Shown: positions 46,072 to 56,887 of the stretch, piece after piece
How positions within the stretch are numbered: the stretch's first letter is position 1
Layout: each line of letters opens with the position of its first letter
Assembly: GCF_027943255.1 (NCBI RefSeq)
Contig: NC_072894.1
Coordinates: 78,097,601-78,161,600 of the forward strand
DNA: 64,000 nt
DNA from: Anastrepha obliqua
Lineage: Eukaryota > Arthropoda > Insecta > Diptera > Tephritidae
Direction of reading: 5' to 3'
Program-made: the position numbers and the translations under genes
Notes under the pieces: model-generated
Told to the model about the DNA's origin: nothing
The model's database searches: none
What the model saw: only the letters and a program-made list of their open reading frames with translations

Positions 46072-47639
46072 AATAATATTTTCATGGCCGTTAACAGCGT
46101 GCCACCGAAGAAGCCGTTTACATCTATTGAGCCTAACTTTGTTCAAACGCGTTACCAAACGCGAATTTGTTTTCGCAGTATGTTTATAAAATTTGTCACA
46201 GAATTTACGGCAAGACTAAATATTATTGAATGGCATAGTTTTGAAGAAAATTGCTACATACTCGTAAAACACACTTGATGGTTAAACTTATTTCATTTCA
46301 TGGAAGGCTAAGTGCTAAAGCCTCTTTTCAGTGTACAAGGAAGTAGTCACCACAATCTGATCTAATTTAGAGATGCCTAATTTAGAGATATTCAATACTT
46401 AGAACATATTCTCAGTTACAGAACGCAAAAAATGGTGTGGGTGCCTTTTTGAATAAAAGAGTGTTTAATTTTCATATATTCGTATTTCGTAAATTCCATT
46501 CAAATCAGCGCAAAATAACAAATAAATTGTACCCAAGATCCCAGTATCTGGATTAAAGGTGACAATTTTTAGATTTAAGCTTCATGCTTTCATAAATTCG
46601 GGACAGGTAATTTCTTAAAAAATTGGTTTTAGTCCCTAATAAAGTTGTACGCTCCACCATTATTGGCCAGCAAGCATGAAATATTTCACTCATAATAGCT
46701 TCCTTGTAATCGGCGCCGAAGCCTCGGACTAGTGGGGCATGCTAGCCATATATATGCATATGTATGTCAGTATAAATTTATGAATTGGGATGGTATGTTG
46801 CCCATAGAAGAGGTACAAACATATTTTCATGCGATCTAAATATTTAAATTTTTATCTTTTTCGTTCGGTTTGGCGGTCGCTTGATGGTATGTGGTCGCCG
46901 CGATCGATAGGTGGCCATTCGTATGTTGGGCTTTAACTTTGCTTAATGTGTCTGCTGGCAATCAAAATAATTTCATTTGTATCTTCATAAACTATGGGCT
47001 GATGCCGCCTGTCGTTAGCTGCGTCAATCAATCGGTTTGCATTTATATACATACGTGCATATGCATGTGTATGTAAATGTGAATAAATATTTTGATAATT
47101 TTAGTTTGGTTTTTGTGGCTTGTCATAACAGAACAAATTAAAGCATATGAACCGTTAAAATGGGCAAATTAAAATCAAAAATTATTACAAGCTTAATTAA
47201 TTTATCGCTGGTAATTTGTTGTGGGAATGAATATACACACAATTAGTATGGAATACATACATACATACATATTCGTATGTATTTACATGTGCTGACATTT
47301 CCGATGTGGGCGTTTATGGCACAACTCACTCTCGTTTAGAAATTTATTAATTTGAATATTTATTGCACACAAATAAATTGGCCCAGTTGCTAAGCGTTAA
47401 TTTTTTTCGTTGTCTCATTTTGTATTTAATATTTTGTGTTGAAGCCAAAATAATTAAAAATTCACACTGTGTAACAAGTAAGAATTTTTTTTCTTCATAA
47501 AATATAAAATATATGGGACTGCTTACAATTTCAGTACTTCGATTGAGGTATCGCTATCAATGTGCTTCATATGTGCTTGGAACATCTTTTTCAGTAATAG
47601 CCTTTCATCGCTTCTTTTTGACGAAATTGAGCAAAACAT
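46072..47639. other. Unassigned DNA with CATA microsatellites
   Basis: GCCGTTAACAGCGTGCCACC at about 46086 resembles the reverse complement of 9723-9745 in the mariner, hinting at a tiny mariner fragment. (CATA)n-type runs near 47040 and 47255. No gene seen. Confidence 0.35.
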
Positions 47640-47771
47640 CGACAGCATTACATTTAATAAAATCATACCTCAATGTTCGCTCGTAAGCTACTAAAATAAA
47701 GGCTCGACTCTCGGTCCTCTATTGTTTGCGTTATACACGAGTATAAATCATCTTCAAAGTGTTTTAAAATA

Positions 47772-49843
47772 CAGTAAAAACTCGAGTCTTGCAAACGTTG
47801 ATGCCTGCGACCCACATTTCATTTTTTTTCATTGCGTTCTCATTAATTGTGAGATTAGAAAATTTAAAAAATAAAAAAATAAAAATGCCTTCCCTCCTCT
47901 TCTCTTGGATTTTTCCCTCCACCCCGGGACTGCTTCCGCATTGCTTCGAGGTAGAGGGCCAAGACGGCGTCCTAAGAAGGACACTTACTTACTCACCCTG
48001 CGTCCAGGGTCGCCTGTTTTGAGAAACCTATGCTCAATGCTCTTCAGCATAGCTTTCCATTTCGCGCTTCTTTTTTCGGATAATATCCTCCACAAAATTT
48101 GCGACGGCATTCCATTTTTCTTCGTCTATCATAATTTTCTCGATAATTTCTTCAGGTGTAAATACACCAATAGCTCGCTGCAGACCTGTTCTCTCTACGT
48201 TCCACCTCTCGCATTTAAAGAAGGTGTGTTCCGCATCATCATACTCAATATTTCCATATATGCAGTTTGGTTGGCTCACTTTTCCCATTCGCCACAGATA
48301 CTTGCGAAAGGACCCATGTCCGGACAAAAACTGTGTGAGGTAATAGTTAACCTCACCGTGCTTTCTTTCTACCACTTTTTCAGATCGGGTATTAGTCTCG
48401 CTGTCCATCTACCATACCTTTCAGAGTTCCATCTTGCCTGCTAAAGTGTGAGTGTTTGAACTCTATTATCGGAGAAGTATGGTACTGGGATTCCTGTGTT
48501 TTTTGCCTCCCATCTCCGTTAACGCTCTTGTGCTAGAATATCTATAGGGATGGTTCCGCTGATAACTAACACCGCTGCTTCAGATACTGTTCTGTATGAC
48601 GAAGCCACTCTGAGAGCACAGGTGCGTTGCACAGATTGCAGAATTTTTCGCCGGCATTGCACCTTAAGCGAATCTGCCCATATTTCGCATCCGTATAAGA
48701 GAATCGAGTTCGTCGTGTCCATTAAAAGTTTGCGCTTGTTCTGCGTTGGACCTCCAACGTTTGCCATGAGCTTACTTAACATGCCGCTTACCTTGGCAGC
48801 TCTTGTGGCAAAGAGAAAATGTATACTGCTTACAATAAAAGAAAAAGCTGACATTCTGACCAAATAAATGCGGAAAATTCAATTAATGCGTTAGCTAAAA
48901 ACTTTCACGTACATAGACCAACAATAACTCGTATTAAAAAATCAACAGTGCAAAAAAAGTTGTTTACGCGATCTGAATCCGGTCTAGGTAAAAGAAAACC
49001 TCTTAAGATTTTTGAATTTTCAAGAATAGTAAAGGCATTGCTCAATTGGTTTGCGCATCAAAGGCCAAAAGCTTACCACTTACCACTAATATGCTAAAAG
49101 AGAAAGCCAAGCGGAGAAAAATTATTAAGATTGACTTCATAAACCCATTTTTGAACAAATTTGGCAATACATTTATGGATTTGAGTTTAACGAAAGAACA
49201 GATATACAATGCCGATGAGTCCGGCTTATCTTGGAACCTCTTACGCGATAAAACTCTTATGCGCTCGGCGCCAGGTCTTAAGGTTAGTAAGGAAAGAATA
49301 ACGTTCTTGAATCACATCCAATGTTCAAATCATTGCAACTAAACTTGAGGAAGAAGCTATTAGCCATTGCTAAAATCGAGCAATGGGTTGTTAAATCTCA
49401 TTCGGAACCCACAGCTTTAAATGAAGAATGCGGGTAATGAAACGGCGAAACAGTCGGTGAAGAAACTAACAACGTAATCCTAAATACGAATACAATTACA
49501 TCGGAGGAGGCAATTCCAGCATTCAATATATTCTTGGATTGGACAAAGCAAAACAATGCTTGCTTAAACGATGTTTTGACGTGGCATAGGCTCAGTGGTA
49601 CTGAACAAGCGAGTGGGTACAAAATAAGCCAAAATCGAAAATTTCTTCACTTTCAAATAAAACTTATCTCTTTCAAGTTTTTTTTAATATAATTAATACA
49701 TTATAAACAAATAAGCTTGGGCTGCTATCAGTAAAAAAACTATTATATTTTAAATTATATGGAAAAAACCTCTACACTTGCGACAAACTCGAAGCTTGCG
49801 CCGAGCACTGTTTCTACTACGTGCAAGAATCGAGTTTTTACTG
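47772..49843 (+). mobile_element. pogo/Tigger-type DNA transposon with both ends
   Basis: The inverted ends are 22 bp, beginning CAGTAAAAACTCGAKTCTTG (47772-47793 and 49822-49843, one mismatch), flanked by TA (47770-47771, 49844-49845). The jerky-like transposase starts near 48815: IRKCILLTIKEKADILTK, stop, then SINALAKNFHVHRPTITRIK (CENP-B-type HTH), KKLFTRSESGLGKRKPLK and, in another frame, LTKEQIYNADESGLSWNLL (first catalytic Asp) and SAPGLKVSKERITFL. The C-terminus has SEEAIPAFNIFLDWTKQNNA. The DDE middle is deleted. An R1-clade LINE is inserted near its 5' end. Confidence 0.85.
47864..48813 (-). pseudogene. R1-clade LINE, 5'-truncated, inside the Tigger element
   Basis: On the minus strand TRAAKVSGMLSKLMANVGGP, KRKLLMDTTNSILLYGCEIW, RTCALRVASSYRTVSEAAVL and VISGTIPIDILAQER (48810-48519) are the post-RT region of R1-like LINEs. 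Then the 124-codon frame 48408-48034 has GEVNYYLTQFLSGHGSFRKY, LWRMGKVSQPNCIYG (a Cys of the expected CxxC is lost), DDAEHTFFKCERW and FTPEEIIEKIMIDEEKWNAV. Direct repeats AGAAAAT at 47857-47863 and 48814-48820 mark the insertion. The 179-codon plus frame is a shadow. Confidence 0.85.
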
Positions 49844-50120
49844 TAATGCGATATTCATGTATATGTAAATGATGTTCAATTATATGTCAGCTGGCCTTTC
49901 GTATCCGTCAGATCACGTCAGCAAGTGGGCCTCAGTGTATTGTTATTTACGAGAAAACTTTGAAACTCGAAGTCTGCAATGAAGTGAAAATGAACACCAC
50001 GATTATAAAATTTGTTGACACTGCCAGAAATACAGCAATAATTTCCAATAGAGCTCTATGGTGTATTAGCCACATTTACAGTGTAATAGGCAAGTTTTAT
50101 GTCGTGAACATGTCGTGATT

Positions 50121-50565
50121 ACATATCAGGTTTTGCCTTAAATATTTTTTTTGGAAAATTTGATTATCTGTTAAAAGTAAAATGCCTATGCTTCACAAGG
50201 CCTAAGCTCTCGTCGACCGAAGGTAGAACCAATTTAATTCACTAGATCGACCCGATCACTTAACCTGCTTAATATGAAGTGCACTTGCCCTGTATCTGAA
50301 TGTAAGTTCTTCGTTTTTGCTGTTCGTCTGTTCGTACACATATCATACATAAGAGTAATAGTATTTTCAACTGATGATTCTTTGTTTTGCCCCCCCTACT
50401 TCCACTTTTTTATAGCCCCTATATTCTTTTTCTCAAGTTTTTTCCTTAAAACACCTCTATTTTTAATGTTATTTTTAAGCTTTTAGAATTATGGTTAAAA
50501 ACAGTTCGCTCAGTAGTCAATCCCGTCCAATATGTCTGTACGTCATCCAGAGTATTTTACGAATC
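50121..50565. other. Unassigned DNA
   Basis: Nothing recognised. Confidence 0.4.
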
Positions 50566-50572
50566 TAATCTG

Positions 50573-50903
50573 GCAGCCGGCGTAGCCGAATAGGTTGGTG
50601 CGTGACTACCATTCGGAATTCACAGAGAGAACGTAGGTTCGATTCGCGGTGAAACACCAAAATTAAGAAAAAACATTTTTCTAATAGCGGTCGCCCCTCG
50701 GCAGGCAATGGCAAACCTCCGAGTGTATTTGTGCCATGAAAAAGCTCCTCATAAAAATTTCTACCGTTCGGAGTCGGCTTGAAACTGTATGTCCCTCCAT
50801 TTGTGGAACAACATCAAGGCACACACCACAAATAGGAGGAGGAGCTCGGCCAAGCACCCAAAAAGGGTGTAAGCGCCAATTATATATATATATATATAAT
50901 ATA
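50573..50903 (+). mobile_element. SINE, full-length, well-preserved copy
   Basis: GCAGCCGGCGTAGCCGAATA and GTAGGTTCGATTCGCGG give the tRNA-Ser-like head (A and B boxes). The core and the tail CTCGGCCAAG, CACCCAAAAAGGGTGTAA, GCGCCAATTA follow, then (TA)n. Direct repeats TAATCTG at 50566-50572 and 50904-50910 flank it. The CACCC/GGGTG pair forms a hairpin in the tail. Little decay, so this is among the youngest copies here. Confidence 0.92.
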
Positions 50904-50910
50904 TAATCTG

Positions 50911-51369
50911 ACCTTCCAATGAGACTTTGTCTGAACTATTCAGATCCTCCAAGAAATAGTCCCGAAGCGCGAGGCATTCACAAAAAAAGTTTTGAATGAA
51001 CCACATCTTTTTCGCAACTATAGTACATATGTATGTATACAGCTCCTACAGATTTCGTTTTTTGTTAATCCGATTTTGGCAGTCATATGGCTCAATGGAA
51101 GCCTTTTACTAACTTTTGAGAGCCTCTATAAATTCTGTGTTCGTCACAGACTCTTTCCGCACACTCGTCTCATTCTTCATATTGCGAAACATCATTACTT
51201 TACGAGGCTGTGTACAGATCGCTGTTTTGTCAAAAATATTGAAGGGATTCACTAAATTCTTGAGCAAATTCCCGCAATCTGATTATTTTGTGCATACTTA
51301 AGGCGAGTCTTAAAGGAACGAAGCCCATGCCGCCTTGCCTATGACATAAATCTAAACTTGAAAAGCACA
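50911..51369. other. Unassigned DNA
   Basis: No supported feature. The frames of 60-87 codons have no domain. Confidence 0.35.
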
Positions 51370-53280
51370 GGAGTAATCAGGAAGTCCGTACTATTTTCTT
51401 AATGAGAGTTGCTGGGGGAAAAAAGGTTTATGTACCCTTCACCCGAAGAAGGAGTAGGAACCCTAAAACTAGGGGACGCAAACTTAGCTCAATCCGGGGA
51501 TATGAAATATCTTGGAGTAATCCTTGATTAAACTTTGGATTGGGAAAATCATTTACCGTACATTACAAATAAAGCCTTGAGAGCAATACATATGTGCCAA
51601 AGACTTTACGATAAAACATGGCGTCTGCGGCCAAAGACGATGGCATGGTATTATAAGACAACAATAGTGCCAATTATCACCGGCGACGCTTTGGTATGTT
51701 GGCCAAAAGTAGGCCAAATTAAGACTCAGTTGACACTTAACAAGGTATAGAGAATAGCTTATCCGAGCGTAACGGGAGCAATGCGAACTTGTCCCACAAC
51801 GGCTTTAGGAATGGTCAGTCGTCTCATTCCATTCCACCTTATAGCCAAACAGTCGGAAGTTAGTGCAGTCCTAAAGCTTCCTAATATATTTCATCTTAAA
51901 GAAGGCAATCCTGCAGGGCATGTAAAAATTCTGGGTTCAATCCTGAACTCTCGATGCCTGACGGTCTGCGACAAGATGAAAAGAAAACTAGAATTCTCCA
52001 ATATCACAGTCCTGCGAGGGTGAGTTTCTAGAATGGCTGTACTTGTTTCTTGTAGTTTTTTATGCGCTGAAAACGAATCTGACCTTCAAAATGCTCCATC
52101 ACGTCAGGATTTTTGGTAAATGAAGCCTAAAAGGTCAAAAAATGGCCATTTTAGCCATTTTTGATAATTTTTTTTGGGATAGAAATTTTTTTTTTTTCAA
52201 TTTTCGACGAAAAGGTCGCATAGTACAACTCTTTAGCTTTAAAACCCATTTTTTTTAATTATTGTACGATTTTTAAAAAAAAAGTTATGACATTTTGAAA
52301 TTAACAGTTTCAGTTACGCCAATAGACGTTATACCCAACGTATACATAACTGAAACTGTTAATTTCAAAATGTCATAACTTTTTTTTAAAAAATCATACA
52401 ATAATTTAAAAAAATGGGTTTTAAAGCTAAAGAGTTGTACTATGCGACCTTTTCGTCGAAAATTGAAAAAAAAAATTTTCTATCCCAAAAAAAATTATCA
52501 AAAATGGCTAAAATGGCCATTTTTTGACCTTTTAGGCTTCATTTACCAAAAATCCTGACGTGATGGAGCATTTTGAAGGTCAGATTCGTTTTCAGCGCAT
52601 AAAAAACTACAAGAAACAAGTACAGCCATTCTAGAAACTGAAAAAAGTTAAATTTCGCAGGCCTGTGTATTTAGTTGGTGGTTGGTGGAGAAACAATGAA
52701 ATATCTTTAAAACAGGGCACACAGGTGGGGTTTACTGATGGGTCCAAAATAGAAGACGGCAGTGCTGGCCCTGATTTTGTCGGACCACATTTCAAGAAGG
52801 CAATTGTAATGGGAAAAACGACTTTCATTTCGGAAGGAGGTCCACGTTTTAAAGCTATGTGTCAGGGAATATCTTTGTAGAAGCACGCCTGGTGTCAATA
52901 TCAAAATTCTCTCTGACAGTCAAGCAGCTCTAAAATCGCTAGTTAGTTAGTTAGTTAATGTTTCAAAATTCTCGAAATTCTAGCATCAAGAAACTTTATT
53001 ACTCTGATGTGGGTACTGGGGCATGATAGACACGAAGAGAGTGAAATTGCGGACACTTTAGAGAAAAAGAGTGGTCGTTGGTCCTGTTCTTTTCTGTGGG
53101 GTAAACAACAGCTTCAAAAGTGTCTTTTTACGTGAGCGGGAACAACGAAGCTTAATCGAGTTCTGAAGAGACATGCGGCAATCGAAAAGACTCATTAGAA
53201 AACGTGTAAAGATAGAAGTAATCCTTAACCTCAGGAGAAAGGGCATAGAACTCTACACTGAACTGCTAACAGGACATTGT
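51370..53280 (+). pseudogene. RNase H LINE (I/LOA-like), split by a palindrome
   Basis: Post-catalytic RT region: DMKYLGVILD, stop, TLDWENHLPYITNKALRA, TWRLRPKTMAWYYKTTIVPI, then SVTGAMRTCPTTALGMV and HLIAKQSEVSAVL. At 52024-52638 a palindromic element interrupts. RNase H resumes from about 52730 with VGFTDGSKIEDGSAGP, later ILSDSQAALKSL (about 52910) and MWVLGHDRHEESEIADTL (about 53010), the last block. LNLRRKGIELYTELLTGHCK near 53230-53282 is the post-RNase H linker. Here TDGSK keeps its Asp. The copy stops at the SINE fragment that follows. Confidence 0.8.
52024..52638. mobile_element. 615-bp near-perfect palindrome (foldback element)
   Basis: Arms 52024-52317 and 52347-52638 are reverse complements with only a few differences (run lengths of A/T and single bases), around a 29-nt centre. 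The ends are GTTTCTAGAATGGCTGTACT and its inverse. TGA lies on both sides (52021-52023, 52639-52641), a possible 3-bp duplication. No coding frame. The arms contain mirrored GGCCATTTTAGCC-like motifs and poly-A/T runs. It inserted between the RT and RNase H parts of a LINE. Confidence 0.85.
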
Positions 53281-53285
53281 AAACT

Positions 53286-53385
53286 ACATATATAATTGGC
53301 GCTTAAGCCCTTTTTGGGTATTTGGACGAGTTCCTCCTCCTCTTTATCGGGTGTGTCTTGATGATGTTCCACTCAATTCCCACTT
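53286..53385 (-). mobile_element. SINE 3' fragment
   Basis: TAATTGGCGC (53293-53302), 18 nt, TTTGGACGAG (53321-53330), then CTCCTCCTCTTTATCGGGTG and TCTTGATGATGTTCCA, are the SINE tail and 3' core in reverse. The head is missing. Confidence 0.75.
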
Positions 53386-54189
53386 GAAAAAAATTGGTGC
53401 GGAAGAAAATTATTCTTGGGACTACTCAGCAGTGACAGGACGCAGACTAAATTACCTGGGAAGCGGTTTTATGTTTTATTATTTATGCCTAAAAGTGTTT
53501 GAGTAGGCTTGCTGGCTGCACAATAGATCTTTTTAGGTCGCAGAGCACAAAAAACAATATTAGAATAATAATATCAGTTCTTAACCAACCTCTTTCCATT
53601 TTTAAATATCAACTAACGCAACCCGATCGCTGTTGGCTTGGGGTTATAACCATACCAATTTTCAGAATAATTAGCCATTTTCTAATAAACTCAAATAGTC
53701 TGTAGTTTAAAAGTTTAAAAATAAAACTTTAGAAGCGATTTCTTTATCTTCATATATTTATTTATGTATGTATGTGCGTTTTTCCTCGTAACTGTAACTG
53801 CGCAATGTGGGTCATCACTAGAAACACGCATGCCCTCTTTACTTTCACGAGCCACGAGTTCATAAAATAAGTCATAAAACTTCTTGTATTCTAAAGCAGA
53901 TGTATTTATAAAAATATACGCAGCAAATACTACATAACTGCACCAGCAACTCAATGCTACATACACGCACATTATAGAAGCACTAAATTTGTATACATAA
54001 GAACAAATAAAGAGAGATATGGTGTTGTATTGCAAAAATAACTATACTACACGCAAAACTATGAAAGAAAGCACAATTAAAAGCGTATTTCTGAAGTCAA
54101 TAAATATTAAAATGTGAGACATGATAAGATATTCATATGGACATACACATATGTATGAATACAGTACATTTGGCATCTATTTATATATA
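53386..54189. other. Unassigned DNA
   Basis: No gene supported. The 106-codon minus frame at 53715-54035 has no domain. Confidence 0.4.
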
Positions 54190-54191
54190 TA

Positions 54192-54783
54192 AGGGGTGAT
54201 CAATCATGAGGTGCTTTTTTCATTTGCGTTTTTTTTACAGATCCCGCGCGAGTTGTGGCAAACTGTCATCGTGGATTTGTTGAACAGCGTTTGGCATTTC
54301 ATCATGGAAAGACTCACACCGCAACAACGTCTACAAATTGTTCAACTGTATTATGAAAATCAGCGTTCTGATGCCATACAGCTCGTGAAACAATGACTTT
54401 ATTGAGAAGTCATTTCGGAGAGCAGCTGATTTCACGTTTAGGACCTGTGAGTTGGCCACCAAGATCTTGTGATATCACACCTTTGGACTTTTTTCTTTGG
54501 GGATTCGTGAAGTCCAAGGTCTATGCTGATAAACCAGCTACGATTGAAGCTCTGGAAGCCAACATTACGACATACCAGTCGAAATGCTCGAACGAGTGAT
54601 TGAAAATTGGACCTTCAGAATGGACCACCTTAAGCGCAGTTGCGGCCAACATTTGAATGAAGTCATATTCAAAAAGTAAATGTCAAAGAATGTCCTTTCA
54701 AATGATAAATAAAGTTTTTGAACATAATTTACATTTTTGTTTTTTTTTAACTATTGAAAAAAGCACCTCATGATTGATCACCC
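54192..54783 (+). mobile_element. Internally deleted mariner-like element with both ends
   Basis: The inverted ends begin AGGGGTGATCAATCATGAGG then TGCTTTTTTC on the left, and the same minus one G at 54756-54783, in a TA-rich target. ATG at 54304 gives MERLTPQQRLQIVQLYYENQ, the transposase start. The sequence then jumps to HFGEQLISRLGPVSWPPRSC, DITPLDFFLWGFVKSKVYAD (last catalytic Asp region) and, after a frameshift, VIENWTFRMDHLKRSCGQHL ending at a stop near 54678. About two-thirds of the transposase is gone, making this a MITE-like derivative that would depend on a full-length relative. Confidence 0.85.
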
Positions 54784-54789
54784 TATATA

Positions 54790-55085
54790 TGTATATATAA
54801 TTGGAGCGTACACCATTTTTGGGTGTTTTTTGTTCTGGTGATGTTGTTCCACAAATGGAGGGACCTGCAGTTTTAAGCCGATTCCGAACGGCAGATATTT
54901 TTATGAGGAACTTTTCCACGACAGAAATACATTCGGAGGTTTGCCATTGCCTGCCGAGGGGCGACCGCTATTAGACAATTTTTTTCTTAATTTTGGTGTT
55001 TCATGGACATTCGAACTTACGTTCTCTCTATGAATTCCGAATGGTAGTCACGCACCAACCCATTCGGCTACGGCGGCCGCCATGG
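54790..55085 (-). mobile_element. SINE, nearly full-length
   Basis: Begins at its tail (AATTGGAGCGTACACCATTT) and ends at the tRNA head (CCATTCGGCTACGGCGGCCG) with the B box inverse (TCGAACTTACGTTCTCTC). The GGCCGAGC block of the tail is decayed to a TTTTTTGTTC run. It sits within a few bases of the mariner-like end; AT-rich flanks hide any duplication. Confidence 0.85.
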
Positions 55086-55539
55086 CATTTATGATACATA
55101 TATATTTCCAGACTACGTATGTATATATTTATTATATAAGTATAGGTATATCGGTCAACGGCATTAATTTGGAAACCATTTCCGCCTATGCTTCTTACCA
55201 AATTAAATGATTAGTTTCGTATTTTCGAAGGATATATGATTGACAGAATGTGTTATGCTATTTTCCCACGGCACCATTCAATTATGTGGAAGTAATTCAG
55301 GCTCAATCACCTTGCGAATTACAGCCAATCCCTAGTTTTTATCGAAATTAGCCGTCAAGCCAAAACGAAAGGGCAAGTCAAAACAAAATTAACAATCGTT
55401 AACAACAATTAAACAAAAAAAAAAAACAAGAAAAATGGTTGTTAAGACATGGGGCTTATCTTCACCACTTTCCAATTTATGTGACGGTAGTAATACCAAT
55501 AACCTCTATGGCATTCCATGATTATATTTATGGTGGGCA
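55086..55539. other. Unassigned DNA
   Basis: Nothing recognised. Confidence 0.4.
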
Positions 55540-56070
55540 AGTTTGAATAAGAAGACGTACGCTAATACATTGGAGAAAAAAAAGAGAAAAAGGGTTGCAG
55601 AGCTGTGTATAACGGGTGCGATGCGCAGCGCTCCTACACCGGCACTGGACAAGATACTTGACCTTCACCCAATAGACTTAGCAGCTACAAGTTCTGCAAA
55701 GAAGTCTGCATTTAAGCTATTGACAGCAGTACAATAATTCAGAGGATATGTGGCCATAGCCGGATTTACAAATTTTTAAACGCTAACTCGGACTACGTTA
55801 TTCCTCAAGCTAATTTCAACAGGGAAAGGTAGTATTAGAATTGGCCAATTTGAGGCCAGTGTAGAACGATACAACATGTAACGAAGTCAACGCGAGAGGA
55901 ACTCTGGAAGCTCTACTATGCTTGTGTCCTGCACTTAACAATGAATAATACGAATAAACTGCTTAGGTTCTGCATTATTTCCAACCTTAGAAAGAGTGGC
56001 AGATCAAAAAATTAGTAGCCTACTTAAATTGTCCAAACTGTGTATTAAAGACAAAAATTAAAGTTCTGAA
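55540..56070 (+). pseudogene. I-like LINE, post-RT fragment and tail
   Basis: RVAELCITGAMRSAPTPALD, KILDLHPIDLAATSSAKKSA (55590-55710) is the ITGAMRTxPTxALExxLxLxPLD block found between RT and RNase H, parallel to 51760-51850. CGHSRIYKFLNANSDYVI-like codons (about 55750) follow, then RGTLEALLCLCPAL near 55905, which fits the Cys-rich end. RNase H itself is missing. Confidence 0.6.
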
Positions 56071-56149
56071 ACTCTACATACAAACACTTCGTATCACTAT
56101 GGACCAATTTCTGGATCAGCTCAAAGATGATAGATTACCAGGCTTGGCT

Positions 56150-56460
56150 AATATGCCATGGTGAAAAACAAAATTGTGGGAGCAGTTTCGGCTGCCGTGT
56201 CAACGGGTACTCGGCAGCCGGACTCTGCCCGCTCATTTCACACGCCTTCACACACTCGTCCAATCAGTCGTTGATCAAATGGCAACGAAGTCCATGTCTG
56301 CTTTAATTTTTTCGTAAATAACCAACATAACATGATAAATGGTAATCTCAACTTCAGTTTTTCCGTAAACAAACCGCTGTCATGACCCCGATTACGTCAG
56401 CCAATTAGCTGATTCTTTCAAATTCGCTGAGACCCGCTTAACGTTATGATCCATGTCGTT
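56150..56460 (+). repeat. Dispersed repeat, copy 1 (pair at 59741-60455)
   Basis: AAAACAAAATTGTGGGAGCA, TCGGCAGCCGGACTCTGC and CCAATCAGTCGTTGATCAAA align with 59752-59870; TCCGTAAACA and the AGCTGATTCT...TCGCTGA part align with the 60390-60450 stretch. No coding content seen. The nature of the repeat is unknown. Confidence 0.45.
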
Positions 56461-56885
56461 TAGGAATTGTGAAGTTATCATTATCCTATGAAAGTTTAAC
56501 CAGAAAGAAAGTAAGTCCGTTGAGAAAGTAAGTCGTGTTTTTATAAAATATCTTATTAGAAATATATTAGCATCCAATCCAATACTTCTGGGAAGCAAAC
56601 TATCAATTAGCGCACTGATGAATTTCCCTTTAAAAATACTTAATTTTTATAAATTTTATGAATCAGTAATTCTTAACTTTAGCTTAGTTTTCCTCCTATC
56701 ACCGATATTCACAGCAAATAATAATAATAACAAGCAAAGGACAAGAACAGGAGAGAGAGCTGCCGAGAGCTGAATGATGAATGCGTTGTAGAAACACGCT
56801 ATTTCGCGAATTAGTTGGAGAGCGAATTGCTACCTTGACAGGTAGCGCCAGAGCCAATACAAATTTGTGTATACTCGTATATATG
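56461..56885. other. Unassigned DNA
   Basis: Nothing recognised apart from AT-rich sequence. Confidence 0.4.
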
Positions 56886-56887
56886 TA

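Larger units (their letters stand above)
47640..50120 (+). pseudogene. Jockey-like LINE RT, split by a Tigger element
   Basis: Before the insertion 47701-47771 reads GSTLGPLLFALYTSINHLQS with VLKY, the RT block PQGSxLGPLLFxLYIND. After it, from 49846, the same frame goes on with CDIHVYVNDVQLYVS, the place of the catalytic YADD motif (here YVND, so inactive). A later stretch near 50000 reads IKFVDTARNTAIISN with HIYSVIGKFY, the usual post-catalytic region (xFVxxxxNLGI, HINxVxGKVY). The 2-kb pogo element and its TA duplication account for the gap. Confidence 0.75.

Noticed and set aside
47905..48444. 179-codon open frame on the plus strand, the longest in the window
   Set aside because: It is antisense to the R1-clade coding sequence at 48034-48408 and has no domain of its own.
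52021..52641. PIF/Harbinger assignment of the palindrome from TGA flanks
   Set aside because: That superfamily prefers TWA targets, three bases can match by chance, and no transposase or other copy is visible.
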